A DNA stretch of 64,000 nt, taken from NCBI RefSeq assembly GCF_001044395.1, contig NZ_JANU01000013.1:365023-429022 (forward strand), in the 5' to 3' direction. The stretch's first letter is position 1. Every line of letters begins with the position of its first letter. The notes beneath the pieces are model-generated. The model searched no databases. It saw nothing but the letters and a program-made list of their open reading frames with translations, and was not told where the DNA came from. Positions 1 through 9,402 of the stretch are shown piece by piece. The DNA is from Caenimonas sp. SL110. Lineage in GTDB: Bacteria > Pseudomonadota > Gammaproteobacteria > Burkholderiales > Burkholderiaceae_C. The translations under genes were made by a program, and so were the position numbers.

Positions 1-530
<530 letters not shown>

Positions 531-620
531 TTGAATAAACTCCACGGGTTGATAAGGCACGGTGCCTTGAGCCAAAGGCGCGTTGCCTTTCTCGCCGGAG
601 CTTGGGGCGAACGCTTTAGC
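531..620 (-). promoter_or_regulatory. structured metK 5' leader with mutually exclusive hairpins
   Basis: In the transcript of metK the arms at 554-560 and 562-568 (AAGGCAC/GTGCCTT) form one hairpin. The arm GCCTT at 564-568 can instead pair with AAGGC at 575-579. A further nested stem pairs 580-584 with 610-614 (GCGTT/AACGC) and 593-596 with 606-609 (CGCC/GGCG). Competing helices just before the start of a SAM-producing enzyme suggest leader control. I could not match it to a riboswitch class I know; function is inference. Confidence 0.3.
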
Positions 621-685
621 AGAATTCTTTTAATGTCGCCCTGCAAGTAGTTCATAACTCGGCGACGAGCGGATTTTAAACGTTT

Positions 686-1531
686 GTGAAAACCCTGTTC
701 CGCGCCCTTTCGCTACTGCCACTGCCAGTGCTCCACGTCATCGGCACCGTGATCGGCTGGTTGTCGTGGCTCGCATCGCCTACCTATCGGCGCCGGTTCA
801 TGGCAAACGCTCACCAGGCAGGTTACAGCACGCGAGAGGTGCTGGGCGCCGTCGCCGAATCGGGCAAGCTCGTGACCGAGTTGCCGCGCCTGTGGTTCGG
901 TCCCCCGATTCACGTCAGCTGGGAAGGCGATGAGCACATCCGGGCGGCGCAGGCAACGGGCAAGGGCGTCGTGCTCCTGACGCCGCACCTGGGTTGCTTC
1001 GAAGTCGCTGCGCAAAGTTTTGCGGTCCTGCATGGGGCCATCACCGTCCTTTATCGGCCCGCGCGCAAGGCCTGGTTGCGCGAACTCGTCGACACGGCAC
1101 GCGGGCGGGGACGACTGGCCACTGCTCCCACCACGCTGGCCGGCGTGCGGCAGATGCTCAGGGCCTTGAAGGCGGGCGAGGTCGTGGGGCTGTTGCCCGA
1201 CCAGGTGCCGCCCGAAGGCATGGGCGTGTGGGCGCCGTTCTTCGGCCGCGACGCTTATACGATGACGCTGTCCGCGCGGCTCGCCCAGCAGACCGGCGCA
1301 ACGGTGCTCCTGGTGTGGGCCGAGCGCCTGTCCTGGGGTCGTGGCTACACCGCGCATGTCCGTCCGTTTGCAGGTGAATTGTCTCGAGACGCCACCGAAG
1401 CCGCGGCGCAGGTGAACACTGAGATGGAAAACCTCATTCGCGAATGCCCGCAGCAGTATCTCTGGGGCTACGCTCGCTACAAGCAGCCGCGTGACGGCGC
1501 TGGCGACGTCGCCGCCGGAGTGCGCCCTTGA
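686..1531 (+). CDS. lipid A biosynthesis acyltransferase (LpxL/HtrB family)
   Basis: Inner-membrane acyltransferase that adds a secondary acyl chain to the lipid A precursor. The 281-residue protein has an N-terminal hydrophobic anchor (about 5-30) and the family catalytic HX4E motif as H101-L-G-C-F-E106, preceded by GVVLLTP. LLPDQVPPEGMGVWAPFFG matches the conserved second block of the family. The start is GTG at 686. The next gene, also of this family, overlaps by 4 bases (TTGA), so the two are co-translated. Whether this copy adds laurate, myristate or another chain cannot be read from sequence, so no specific symbol is given. Confidence 0.9.
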   Translation: MKTLFRALSLLPLPVLHVIGTVIGWLSWLASPTYRRRFMANAHQAGYSTREVLGAVAESGKLVTELPRLWFGPPIHVSWEGDEHIRAAQATGKGVVLLTPHLGCFEVAAQSFAVLHGAITVLYRPARKAWLRELVDTARGRGRLATAPTTLAGVRQMLRALKAGEVVGLLPDQVPPEGMGVWAPFFGRDAYTMTLSARLAQQTGATVLLVWAERLSWGRGYTAHVRPFAGELSRDATEAAAQVNTEMENLIRECPQQYLWGYARYKQPRDGAGDVAAGVRP

Positions 1532-2391
1532 GCACGCTGGGCGTCCTTTTCATGCGCTTGCTCGCGCACTTTCCGCTGGCCTGGATTCGCGCGCTCGGCT
1601 GGCTGCTCGGATGGTTTTTGTACGCTGTGGTGATCCCGCGGCGGCGTGTGGTCCGGGTCAACCTGGCAACCGTGTTTCCGGCGATGACGCCTGCTGCGCG
1701 GGCCGCGCTGGTGCCACGGGTGTTTGTCGCCTTTGCGCAGGCCTGGCTCGATCGCAGCTGGCTTTGGCATGGCGATTCACAGCTGGCACGCGAGCGGCTG
1801 AAGATCGTCGGCGCGCTGCAGGAGTTTGAAGGCCAGGATCCGGTGGTGATCTTTGCGCCGCACTTCGTCGGGCTGGATGCGGGCTGGACTGCGCTCACGC
1901 AGCAACTGCAGCGCGGCTTCACCACCATCTACACCGGCCAGAGCAACCAGGTGCTGGATCGGTGGATTTTGCAGGGCCGCAAGCGTTACGGTTCGGGACG
2001 GTTGTTCAGCCGCGCCGAGGGGGTGAAAGCGATCGTCGCCTCACTTCGCGCGGGCGAGCCGCTGTACCTGCTGCCCGACATGAATTTCGGGCCGGAAGAA
2101 TCGATCTTCGTGCCGTTCTACGGCGTGCCTGCTGCGACCGTTCCTTCGCTGTCCCGCTTCGCGAAGCTCGGTCGCGCGAAGGTCGTGCCGGTGACCACGA
2201 GGCTGACGCCGCAAGGCTACGAAGTGCGTGTCATGCCGTCATGGCCTGACTTCCCGTCGGGCGACCTCAAGGCTGACACGGCGCTCATGAACGAGCGATT
2301 GCAAGGCTATATCGACACCATGCCCGAGCAGTACTACTGGGTGCACAAGCGGTTCAAGACCCGACCGCCGGGCGAGCCGGCGCTCTACTGA
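1528..2391 (+). CDS. lipid A biosynthesis acyltransferase, second copy (LpxL/HtrB family)
   Basis: Second consecutive member of the lipid A late-acyltransferase family, 287 residues, probably adding the other secondary acyl chain. N-terminal hydrophobic segment at about 5-37, then the catalytic motif H112-F-V-G-L-D117 (HX4D form). LLPDMNFGPEESIFVPFYG is the conserved block equivalent to that in the upstream copy, and the C-terminus ends in the family-typical YYWVHKRFKTRPPGE. The start is TTG, overlapping the previous stop by 4 bases. The 3' end overlaps the convergent hydrolase by 7 bases. Two tandem divergent copies suggest specialised acyl positions rather than a recent duplication. Confidence 0.9.
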   Translation: MSTLGVLFMRLLAHFPLAWIRALGWLLGWFLYAVVIPRRRVVRVNLATVFPAMTPAARAALVPRVFVAFAQAWLDRSWLWHGDSQLARERLKIVGALQEFEGQDPVVIFAPHFVGLDAGWTALTQQLQRGFTTIYTGQSNQVLDRWILQGRKRYGSGRLFSRAEGVKAIVASLRAGEPLYLLPDMNFGPEESIFVPFYGVPAATVPSLSRFAKLGRAKVVPVTTRLTPQGYEVRVMPSWPDFPSGDLKADTALMNERLQGYIDTMPEQYYWVHKRFKTRPPGEPALY

Positions 2392-3281
2392 TCCCGGGCC
2401 AGAAATTGCTGCAGCCGGTCGGCGACAAAGGCGGGCCGCTCGTGGATGATCCAGTGGCCGACGCCTTCGACTCTTTCAAGTGTGAGATCGGCGATGTAGT
2501 CGCCGAGTCCTTCAATGAGTTCAGGCCCCAGCGCGACGTCGTCCATGCCCCAGAGCACCAGGGTCGGAAGATCGATCGTCCCCATTTCGCGGGGTAGCGA
2601 GATGCCGGCGGCGCCAGGATCGGTCTCGCTGGGCGGGCGAATCGGCGATGCCCGGTAGTAATTGCACCCGCCGGAAAGGCTCGCGTCCCAGATGTCACGG
2701 TATTGCTGCTTCACGTCTTCGGTAAGCCAGGCGGCATCGCCGCCACTCACGAAGAACTTGAACAGGCGCTTGTATCCGTCGGCGCGCAGCAGTTGTTCGG
2801 CGTCGGGCCGAATCAGGAAATTCATGTAGGCGCTGGCGGCCTGCTGCTTGGGGTTGGTGGCGAGTTCGCGCGCAAACGTGTTGGGATGCGGAGAATTGAT
2901 GATGGCCAGCCGCTTCGTCAGTTCGGGCATCTGGTTGGCGAGATTCCATGCCACTGCGCCGCCCCAGTCGTGAGCGATCAGGCATTCGACCGGCGAGCCC
3001 TCTATCGCTATCAGGGCTGCGATGTCCTGCACGAGGTACTTCGCGCGATAAAGCTTGATGTCGGTGGGTTGACTCGACTGCTCATAGCCGCGCAGGTTAG
3101 GCGCAACGCAGCGGTAGCCGCCGTTTTCGGGCCGGGCGAAGTGCTCCAGGATTTCGTCCCAGACGAAGGCCGCTTCTGGAAAACCATGCAGGAACATCAT
3201 CACCGGTCGGCCTCGCGCGCCAGTTACGCGGCAGCTGAGGGTGATGCCGTTTGGCAGGTCCTGCTGGAATTTTTCGATCAA
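2385..3281 (-). CDS. alpha/beta hydrolase, epoxide hydrolase/haloalkane dehalogenase-like
   Basis: Cytoplasmic alpha/beta-hydrolase of 298 residues. The oxyanion motif HGFPEAAFVWDE is at 32-43. The nucleophile elbow is HDWGG with Asp105 as nucleophile, which places it with epoxide hydrolases and dehalogenases rather than serine esterases. WGMDDVALGPELIEGL carries the acid region and GVGHWIIHE the catalytic His (about 276). Substrate is unknown. It is followed on the same strand by nothing and preceded by engB, whose stop codon overlaps its start by 4 bases (3278-3281), so it probably shares that transcript. Confidence 0.85.
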   Translation of the reverse strand: MIEKFQQDLPNGITLSCRVTGARGRPVMMFLHGFPEAAFVWDEILEHFARPENGGYRCVAPNLRGYEQSSQPTDIKLYRAKYLVQDIAALIAIEGSPVECLIAHDWGGAVAWNLANQMPELTKRLAIINSPHPNTFARELATNPKQQAASAYMNFLIRPDAEQLLRADGYKRLFKFFVSGGDAAWLTEDVKQQYRDIWDASLSGGCNYYRASPIRPPSETDPGAAGISLPREMGTIDLPTLVLWGMDDVALGPELIEGLGDYIADLTLERVEGVGHWIIHERPAFVADRLQQFLARDQ

Positions 3282-4021
3282 GGCGCTGACTCCTCGTCTG
3301 GTTCAGGGCTTGTGGCAGGAGCGTCGGGTGCCGACGCGGCCGGCGCTGCGTGCGCCCACTGCGATAGCAAGAGGGCGGTCTCGCCCACGCCCTGCTTCTT
3401 GAGGGCGGAAAAAAGTTTCACTTCTCCGCCGCCGGCCTGCAGGCGCGCGATCGACAGGGCCTTGTTCTGCTCGGCCCGATTGAGCTTGTCGGCCTTGGTC
3501 AGCACGAGCAGGAATTTCAGGCCCTCCTCGACGCGCGGGCGTATCACTTCCAGCAGGATGTCGTCGAGTTCCGTCACCCCGTGGCGCGGGTCCACCAGCA
3601 GGACGACGCCGGTGAGGTTCTCGCGGGTGACCAGGTAGTTCGCCATCACGCGCTGCCAGCGAAGCTTGTCCTGCTTTGGAACCGCCGCGTAGCCGTAGCC
3701 GGGCAAATCGGCCAGGATCGCGTCGGTCACGCCCTGCTTGCCCAGGGTGAACAGGTTGATGCTCTGGGTGCGGCCGGGCGTCTTGGATGCGAATGCCAGG
3801 CGCTTTTGCTGGGTCAGCGTATTGATGCAGGTCGACTTGCCGGCGTTGGATCGGCCGACAAAGGCGATCTCCGGCACGCTGGCAGGCGGCAGGAATTCAA
3901 GTGTGGGCGCTGTGGTGAGAAAGCGCGCGGTGTGCATCCAGCCCAGTGCCAGGGCCTCTGGAGAGGCCGCTGGCGCAGTGGATGGTTTGGTGCCGGCGGG
4001 CTTGCCCGGTGCGGATGTCAT
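3278..4021 (-). CDS. engB: ribosome biogenesis GTP-binding protein YihA/EngB
   Basis: Essential TRAFAC-class GTPase involved in large ribosomal subunit assembly. G1 P-loop GRSNAGKS at about 56-63, the G3 motif DLPGYG, and G4 TKAD are all present. I chose the ATG at 4021 (protein MTSAPGKPAG...), giving 247 residues. The frame stays open further upstream but would then run across the start of the divergent cytochrome gene. Even so the N-terminus carries about 25 Pro/Ala-rich residues before the usual family start, and the C-terminus has an Ala/Pro/Glu-rich tail. Translationally coupled to the downstream hydrolase. Confidence 0.93.
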   Translation of the reverse strand: MTSAPGKPAGTKPSTAPAASPEALALGWMHTARFLTTAPTLEFLPPASVPEIAFVGRSNAGKSTCINTLTQQKRLAFASKTPGRTQSINLFTLGKQGVTDAILADLPGYGYAAVPKQDKLRWQRVMANYLVTRENLTGVVLLVDPRHGVTELDDILLEVIRPRVEEGLKFLLVLTKADKLNRAEQNKALSIARLQAGGGEVKLFSALKKQGVGETALLLSQWAHAAPAASAPDAPATSPEPDEESAP

Positions 4022-4064
4022 GGGGGGCCTTGGCTTGTTCGCGGGGAAACCCGAGAGCGCATTG

Positions 4065-4070
4065 TAGAAT
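4065..4070 (+). promoter_or_regulatory. possible -10 element for the cytochrome c4 gene
   Basis: TAGAAT preceded by TTG, matching an extended -10 (TGTAGAAT without the spaced N). It lies 36 bases before the start codon. No convincing -35 is seen at 16-18 bases spacing, so the call rests on one hexamer. Confidence 0.3.
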
Positions 4071-4106
4071 CTTGAGGTTTTGCGCCACCAAACGATCCCC
4101 AAGAAT

Positions 4107-4784
4107 ATGAAGTCGCTCGCTTCCCTGCTACTGGCCGCCTTGCTGGCAGCCCCTGTCGCCGTCTTCGCACAAGCTGCTCCGGCCGCACCCGCTGCTTCCG
4201 CTGCGCCGGCGGCCCCTGCAGTTCCTGCAGCGCCTGTCTCCGCCAAGCCAGACCTCAATGCCGGCAGCGCCAAGTACGCAGCGGTTTGCGCGTCGTGCCA
4301 CGGCGCCGACGGTAACTCGGGGATTCCGGTCAACCCGAAGCTGGCGCAGCAACACCCCGAATACCTCCTGAAGCAATTGCAGGAATTCAAGGCCGGCAAG
4401 CGTCCCAACGCAATCATGCAGCCGATGGCGTCGCAGTTGACCGATGCGGACATGAAGAACATCGCTTACTGGGCAGGTTCGCAAAAGGGCAAGGCCGGTT
4501 TCGCCAAGGACAAGGAACTCGTCACGCTGGGCGAGCGCATCTACCGCGGCGGCATCCCCGATCGCCAGGTCGCAGCCTGTGCCGGTTGCCACAGCCCTAA
4601 TGGCGCCGGCATCCCTGCGCAGTTCCCGCGCCTGTCTGGCCAGCATGCCGACTACACCGATGCCCAGCTCAAGGGCTTCCGTGACGGCCAGCGTCCCAAC
4701 AGCGTCCAGATGAAGCTGATCGCCGCCCGCATGAACGACCGCGAAATTCGCGCGGTGTCTGACTACATCGCCGGCTTGCGTTGA
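4107..4784 (+). CDS. cytochrome c4-type dihaem cytochrome c
   Basis: Periplasmic electron carrier with two class I cytochrome c domains, 225 residues from the ATG at 4107. A signal peptide (1-21, cleaved after VFA) is followed by an Ala/Pro linker. The two CXXCH sites are C61ASCH65 and C158AGCH162. Each domain has Met candidates for the sixth ligand (IMQPM at about 103-107 and the VQMKLIAARM region). Its haems need the ResB-CcsA system encoded directly downstream, from which it is separated by a strong terminator. It diverges from engB. A TAGAAT hexamer at 4065-4070 could be its -10 box. Confidence 0.93.
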   Translation: MKSLASLLLAALLAAPVAVFAQAAPAAPAASAAPAAPAVPAAPVSAKPDLNAGSAKYAAVCASCHGADGNSGIPVNPKLAQQHPEYLLKQLQEFKAGKRPNAIMQPMASQLTDADMKNIAYWAGSQKGKAGFAKDKELVTLGERIYRGGIPDRQVAACAGCHSPNGAGIPAQFPRLSGQHADYTDAQLKGFRDGQRPNSVQMKLIAARMNDREIRAVSDYIAGLR

Positions 4785-4807
4785 ACTAAGCGCCGCCAAC
4801 CAGACCT

Positions 4808-4846
4808 AAAAAGGCGGGCGCCTCCGTGGAGGGCCCGCCTTTTTTT
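4808..4846 (+). terminator. strong intrinsic terminator after cytochrome c4
   Basis: A long GC-rich stem pairs 4808-4819 with 4833-4844, including GGCGGGC with GCCCGCC. It is followed directly by a run of T up to 4846 and preceded by an A run, so it could also work on the opposite strand. It ends the cytochrome c4 transcript only 20 bases before the resB start. Confidence 0.85.
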
Positions 4847-4866
4847 CGATTTCACCACCAGAGCCG

Positions 4867-6984
4867 ATGACTGTCTCCACCCAGGGCCTCCAGATTCGCA
4901 CCGGATCGCAAGCATTGCGGACCGCCGTGGAGTTGCTGTCGTCCATGCGGTTTTCGATCTCGCTGCTGACAGTCATCTGCATCGCGTCGGTCATCGGCAC
5001 GGTGCTCAAGCAGGCCGAACCCCTCACGAACTACGTCAACCAGTTCGGGCCGTTCTGGGCCGAGCTGTTTCTGGCACTCAAGCTCAATGCGGTCTACAGC
5101 GCCTGGTGGTTCCTGCTGATCCTGGCATTCCTGGTGATCAGCACTTCGCTTTGCATTGCGCGCAACACACCCAAGATCGTTTCCGACCTCAAGGCCTACA
5201 AGGAGAACCTGCGCGAGCAGAGCCTGCAGGCTTTCCACCATCGCGCGCAGGCAGCGCTGGGCACGGAGCCGACCGAAACGGCCGCACGGCGCATCGGGGC
5301 CACGCTGGCCGGCGGCGGCTGGAAGGTCAAGCTGCAGGCGCGCGACAACGGCTGGATGGTGGCGGCCAAGGCCGGTGCTGCCAACAAGCTGGGTTACATC
5401 GCTGCGCACAGCGCGATCGTTCTGGTGTGCCTGGGCGGCCTGCTCGATGGCGACCTGATCGTGCGAGCCCAGATGTTCTTCGGCGGAATCACGCCCTATG
5501 CCGGCGGCGGCATGATCGCCGATGTGAAGCCCGAGCACCGGCTGCCGGCGACCAATCCCACCTTTCGCGGCAACCTGCTGGTGGCCGAAGGCACGCAGTC
5601 CGGCACTGCCATCCTGAACCAGTCCGATGGCATCGTGCTGCAGGAGCTGCCGTTTTCGATCGAACTCAAGAAGTTCATCGTCGAGCACTACTCCACCGGC
5701 ATGCCCAAGCTGTTCGCCAGCGAGATCGTGATCCACGACCGCGAGACGGGTGAAAAGATCCCTGCGCGCGTCGAGGTGAACCATCCGGCCAGCCATCGCG
5801 GCATCGAGATCTACCAATCCAGCTTTGATGACGGCGGCTCCAGCGTCAAACTCAAGTCCGTGCCTATCCACGTCGGCGCCAAGCCGTTCGAGATCGAAGG
5901 CGTGATCGGCGGTACCTCGCAGCTCACCAAAGGCCCCGGCGAAGGCGCAGACAAGATGACGCTGGAGTACACCGGCCTGCGTGTCATCAATGTCGAGAAT
6001 TTCGGCGGCAACAGTGCCAGTGGCGCTGATGCGCGCAAGGTTGACCTGCGCTCATCGCTCGAATCGCGCATGGGCGCCGCCAACAAGACGGCGACGAAGA
6101 AAGAATTGCGCAACGTCGGCCCGAGCATCAGCTACAAGCTGCGCGACGGCGCGGGGCAGGCCCGCGAATTCCACAACTACATGCTTCCGGTGGACATGGG
6201 CGATGGCGTGCCCGTCTACCTCATGGGCGTGCGCGACACACCGGCCGAGCAGTTTCGGTATCTGCGCGTCCCAGCCGACGACCAGGGCGCTATCGATGGC
6301 TTTGTGCAGCTGCGCGCCGCGCTGTCCGATCCCGGGATGCGCGACCTCGCGGTGAAGCGCTATTCGGCCAAGGCGACCGATTCATCGCGCCCTGAACTGC
6401 AGGCGCAGCTTGCAGCGTCGGCGGGCAAGGCGCTCGGCCTGTTTGCCGGTGACGGCCAGCCGGCAACTGGCAAACCCACGGGCGGCCTGCAGGCGATCTC
6501 TGACTTCATGGAAGCCAACGTTCCGGAAGCAGAACGCAACCGGGCCGGCGAGGTGCTGGTGCGAATCCTCAACGGCGCGCTGTTCGAACTGGCGCAGCTG
6601 TCGCGTGAACGTTCGGGACAAAAGCCGCTCGAACCCAACGAAAAGACACAGGGCTTCATGAACCAGGCCGTGCTCGCGCTCAGTGACGCACAGGCTTATC
6701 CGGTGCCGATGGCTTTCCAGCTCAAAGACTTCACGCAGGTCCAGGCCAGTGTGTTCCAGGTGACGCGCGGCCCGGGCAAGAACATCGTTTACCTCGGATG
6801 CGCACTGTTGATACTGGGGGTATTCGCAATGCTTTATGTTCGGGAGCGCCGGGTCTGGATCTGGTTGTCCGAGCGGGACGGGCAAACTCAGGCCAGCATG
6901 GCGCTGTCGAGCAACCGCAAGATGATGGATACCGACCGCGAGTTCGACCGGCTCAAGCAAAAACTATTGGGGCTCCAGCCATGA
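4867..6984 (+). CDS. resB: cytochrome c biogenesis protein ResB (CcsB/Ccs1 family)
   Basis: System II cytochrome c maturation subunit. With CcsA it carries haem across the inner membrane and attaches it to apocytochromes. At 705 residues it has the family layout: paired transmembrane segments near the N-terminus (LSSMRFSISLLTVICIASVIGTV and a segment with SAWWFLLILAFLV), a third one containing AHSAIVLVCLGGLLDG, a long periplasmic domain, and a last segment (NIVYLGCALLILGVFAMLYVRERR). The final ATGA overlaps the ccsA start, so the two are coupled. Probably essential for all c-type cytochromes in the window, including the multihaem proteins at 60-64 kb. Confidence 0.93.
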   Translation: MTVSTQGLQIRTGSQALRTAVELLSSMRFSISLLTVICIASVIGTVLKQAEPLTNYVNQFGPFWAELFLALKLNAVYSAWWFLLILAFLVISTSLCIARNTPKIVSDLKAYKENLREQSLQAFHHRAQAALGTEPTETAARRIGATLAGGGWKVKLQARDNGWMVAAKAGAANKLGYIAAHSAIVLVCLGGLLDGDLIVRAQMFFGGITPYAGGGMIADVKPEHRLPATNPTFRGNLLVAEGTQSGTAILNQSDGIVLQELPFSIELKKFIVEHYSTGMPKLFASEIVIHDRETGEKIPARVEVNHPASHRGIEIYQSSFDDGGSSVKLKSVPIHVGAKPFEIEGVIGGTSQLTKGPGEGADKMTLEYTGLRVINVENFGGNSASGADARKVDLRSSLESRMGAANKTATKKELRNVGPSISYKLRDGAGQAREFHNYMLPVDMGDGVPVYLMGVRDTPAEQFRYLRVPADDQGAIDGFVQLRAALSDPGMRDLAVKRYSAKATDSSRPELQAQLAASAGKALGLFAGDGQPATGKPTGGLQAISDFMEANVPEAERNRAGEVLVRILNGALFELAQLSRERSGQKPLEPNEKTQGFMNQAVLALSDAQAYPVPMAFQLKDFTQVQASVFQVTRGPGKNIVYLGCALLILGVFAMLYVRERRVWIWLSERDGQTQASMALSSNRKMMDTDREFDRLKQKLLGLQP

Positions 6985-8324
6985 ACACCGCTACCTCAAC
7001 GACGACCTCCGCGACCACCATCTCCCTGAACGACAGCTTCCTGTCGCGCCGCAACTGGTTCGACTGGGTGTTTGCTGCGCTGGTGATCGCGGGCGGCCTC
7101 TTTGCCTTCACCCGATATGCGGCGTACATGGATGTCTATGAGAAGGGCATTCTCATCGGCACGGTCCCGGCGGCCATCTGGGTCGGCTGGTTCTGGCGGC
7201 CGCTTCGTTCGCTCATGCTGGTGGTTGCCAGCTTTTCGCTGCTGGCCATCGCGGCTTATGACGGCAACCTCGCGCGCGCCGAAACCGTGTTCTGGCTGAA
7301 GTACTTTTTGTCGAGCCAGTCGGCCATCCTGTGGATGAGCGTGCTGTTCTTCATGAGCACCGTCTTCTACTGGATTGGCATGGTTGCGCCGCGCGAGAGC
7401 GCCACGATGGAACGGTTGGGCTCGCGCATCGCGTGGGCTGCGGTGGGCATGGCGCTTATCGGCACGATGGTTCGCTGGTACGAAAGCTACCTGATCGGCG
7501 CCGACGTCGGGCACATCCCGGTCAGCAACCTCTACGAAGTCTTCGTCATGTTCTGCTGGATGACGACCACGTTCTACCTGTACTTTGAAGACCAGTACGA
7601 CACGCGGTCGCTGGGCGCGTTCGTGATGCTGGTGGTCAGTGCCGCCGTCGGCTTCCTGCTCTGGTACACGGTCGTGCGCGAGGCGCATGAAATCCAGCCA
7701 CTGGTTCCGGCCCTGAAGAGCTGGTGGATGAAGCTGCATGTGCCTGCCAACTTCGTGGGCTACGGCACGTTTTCGCTGGCGGCGATGGTTGCATTCGCCT
7801 ACCTCATCAAGCAGCAAGCCACCGAGACGCAGTGGCGCAAGCTCACGCCTTTGTGGCTGCTCGGCTTTGCGCTGTGCTTCGTGCCGATCGCATTCCGCCA
7901 GCGTGGTATCGCAGAGGCGGGCGGCAGCTACTGGGTCGGCTATGCGCTGATTTCGTCCTTGATTGCCGCGGGCATCCTGCTGGGCCGCCGCCGAATCGCC
8001 GCACGGCTGCCTTCGTTCGAAATCCTCGACGACGTGATGTACAAGTCGATCGCGGTCGGATTTGCGTTCTTCACCATCGCCACCGTGCTGGGCGCGCTCT
8101 GGGCCGCCGAAGCATGGGGCGGCTACTGGAGCTGGGACCCCAAGGAGACCTGGGCGCTGATCGTCTGGCTCAACTACGCGGCCTGGCTGCACATGCGGCT
8201 CATGAAGGGGCTGCGCGGGACCGTGTCTGCCTGGTGGGCGCTGGCCGGGCTCGCAGTGACGACGTTTGCTTTCCTGGGCGTGAACATGTTCCTGTCGGGG
8301 CTGCATAGCTACGGAACGTTGTAG
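6981..8324 (+). CDS. ccsA: cytochrome c biogenesis protein CcsA (ResC/CcsB, haem handling)
   Basis: Polytopic inner-membrane haem lyase partner of ResB, 447 residues from the ATG at 6981. The Trp-rich haem-binding WWD domain reads AWGGYWSWDPKETWAL near residues 376-392. Conserved His residues occur in the flanking helices (KLHVPANFVGYG and WLHMRLMKG). Several further membrane helices cover most of the chain. It overlaps resB by 4 bases. A 13-bp palindrome lies 7 bases after its stop, before msrP. Confidence 0.93.
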   Translation: MNTATSTTTSATTISLNDSFLSRRNWFDWVFAALVIAGGLFAFTRYAAYMDVYEKGILIGTVPAAIWVGWFWRPLRSLMLVVASFSLLAIAAYDGNLARAETVFWLKYFLSSQSAILWMSVLFFMSTVFYWIGMVAPRESATMERLGSRIAWAAVGMALIGTMVRWYESYLIGADVGHIPVSNLYEVFVMFCWMTTTFYLYFEDQYDTRSLGAFVMLVVSAAVGFLLWYTVVREAHEIQPLVPALKSWWMKLHVPANFVGYGTFSLAAMVAFAYLIKQQATETQWRKLTPLWLLGFALCFVPIAFRQRGIAEAGGSYWVGYALISSLIAAGILLGRRRIAARLPSFEILDDVMYKSIAVGFAFFTIATVLGALWAAEAWGGYWSWDPKETWALIVWLNYAAWLHMRLMKGLRGTVSAWWALAGLAVTTFAFLGVNMFLSGLHSYGTL

Positions 8325-8331
8325 CCGGCAG

Positions 8332-8344
8332 GGATTCTGAATCC
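8332..8344. promoter_or_regulatory. 13-bp palindrome between ccsA and msrP
   Basis: GGATTC-T-GAATCC is a perfect inverted repeat located 50 bases before msrP. It could be an operator or part of an alternative sigma factor promoter, since GAATCC is followed 16 bases later by CGTACT. With no T-tract, a terminator is less likely. Function is inference. Confidence 0.3.
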
Positions 8345-8393
8345 TTGTAAGAATGCCGTGCGTACTTAGACCAACGGCAAGTACAAGGAAACC

Positions 8394-9395
8394 ATGATGC
8401 TGATCAAGAGCCACGACAACGGATTCATCCACCCGGTATCCAGCGAGATCACGCCGATCTCGGCCTACCAGAACCGGCGCGAGCTCCTGCGGCTGATGGC
8501 GACGGGTGTCGCTGGCGCCGCCTTGGCGACCTGGGCCTCGCGTGAAGCGTTCGCGCAGACCGTGCGACCCAACAAGCTTGGCGCATTGCCAGGCGGCAAG
8601 TCGGCAGTCGCCGGCGCCGCGACGATGGAAAAGGTGACCGACTACAAGGACGCCTCGACCTACAACAACTACTACGAGTTCGGCACCGACAAGTCCGATC
8701 CTGCCGAGAACGCCCACACGCTCAAGACCAAACCCTGGGTCGTCGAAGTTGACGGGCTGGTGAAGAAGCCGGCGAAGTACCAGATTGAAGACCTGATCAA
8801 GCTGAGTGCGCAGGAGGAGCGCATCTATCGCATGCGCTGCGTCGAGGGTTGGTCGATGGTGATCCCCTGGGTCGGCTATTCGATGGCCAAGCTGATCGAA
8901 AAGGTCGAGCCTCTGGGCAACGCGAAGTACGTCGAGTTCATCACGCTGGCCGACAAGGCGACGATGCCGGGCATCAACTCGCGCGTGCTCGATTGGCCGT
9001 ATGTGGAAGCGCTGCGCCTGGATGAAGCGATGAACCCACTCACCCTTCTCACCTTCGGCATGTATGGCGAAGTGCTGCCGAACCAGAACGGCGCCCCGGT
9101 GCGGCTGGTCGTGCCGTGGAAGTACGGCTTCAAGAGCGCCAAGAGCATCGTGCGCATCCGCTTCACCGACCGCGAGCCGAAGACCGCCTGGAACAAGTCA
9201 GCGGCCAACGAGTACGGCTTCTACAGCAACGTGAACCCAAACGTGGATCACCCGCGCTGGTCGCAAGCCACCGAGCGCCGCATCGGCGATGGCGCGGGCC
9301 TGTTTGCCAAAAAGCACAAGACGCTGATGTTCAACGGCTATGAGGCGCAGGTGGGACAGATGTACGCGGGCATGGATTTGAAGAAGAATTTCTAG
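8394..9395 (+). CDS. msrP: protein-methionine-sulfoxide reductase catalytic subunit MsrP (YedY)
   Basis: Periplasmic molybdopterin enzyme that repairs oxidised methionine in envelope proteins. The 333-residue precursor has a twin-arginine-type leader ([18 protein letters not shown], ending AFAQT), so it should be exported folded by the TatABC system encoded at 56-57.7 kb. The Mo-ligand Cys lies in YRMRCVEGW at about residue 149. [16 protein letters not shown] and ATERRIGDG are family blocks. Two adjacent ATGs (8394, 8397) are possible starts; AAGGA at 8385-8389 is better spaced for the second. Its membrane partner msrQ is not next door but 6.1 kb downstream, beyond an accessory block. Confidence 0.94.
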   Translation: MMLIKSHDNGFIHPVSSEITPISAYQNRRELLRLMATGVAGAALATWASREAFAQTVRPNKLGALPGGKSAVAGAATMEKVTDYKDASTYNNYYEFGTDKSDPAENAHTLKTKPWVVEVDGLVKKPAKYQIEDLIKLSAQEERIYRMRCVEGWSMVIPWVGYSMAKLIEKVEPLGNAKYVEFITLADKATMPGINSRVLDWPYVEALRLDEAMNPLTLLTFGMYGEVLPNQNGAPVRLVVPWKYGFKSAKSIVRIRFTDREPKTAWNKSAANEYGFYSNVNPNVDHPRWSQATERRIGDGAGLFAKKHKTLMFNGYEAQVGQMYAGMDLKKNF

Positions 9396-9402
9396 TCACC
9401 CT

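Noticed and set aside
531..685. Known SAM or SAH riboswitch
   Set aside because: Paired elements are present but the conserved core bases of the classes I know are not recognisable.
4022..4462. N-terminal extension of EngB
   Set aside because: The frame stays open but would overlap the whole start of the divergent cytochrome c4 gene and adds Ala/Thr-rich sequence not found in the family.
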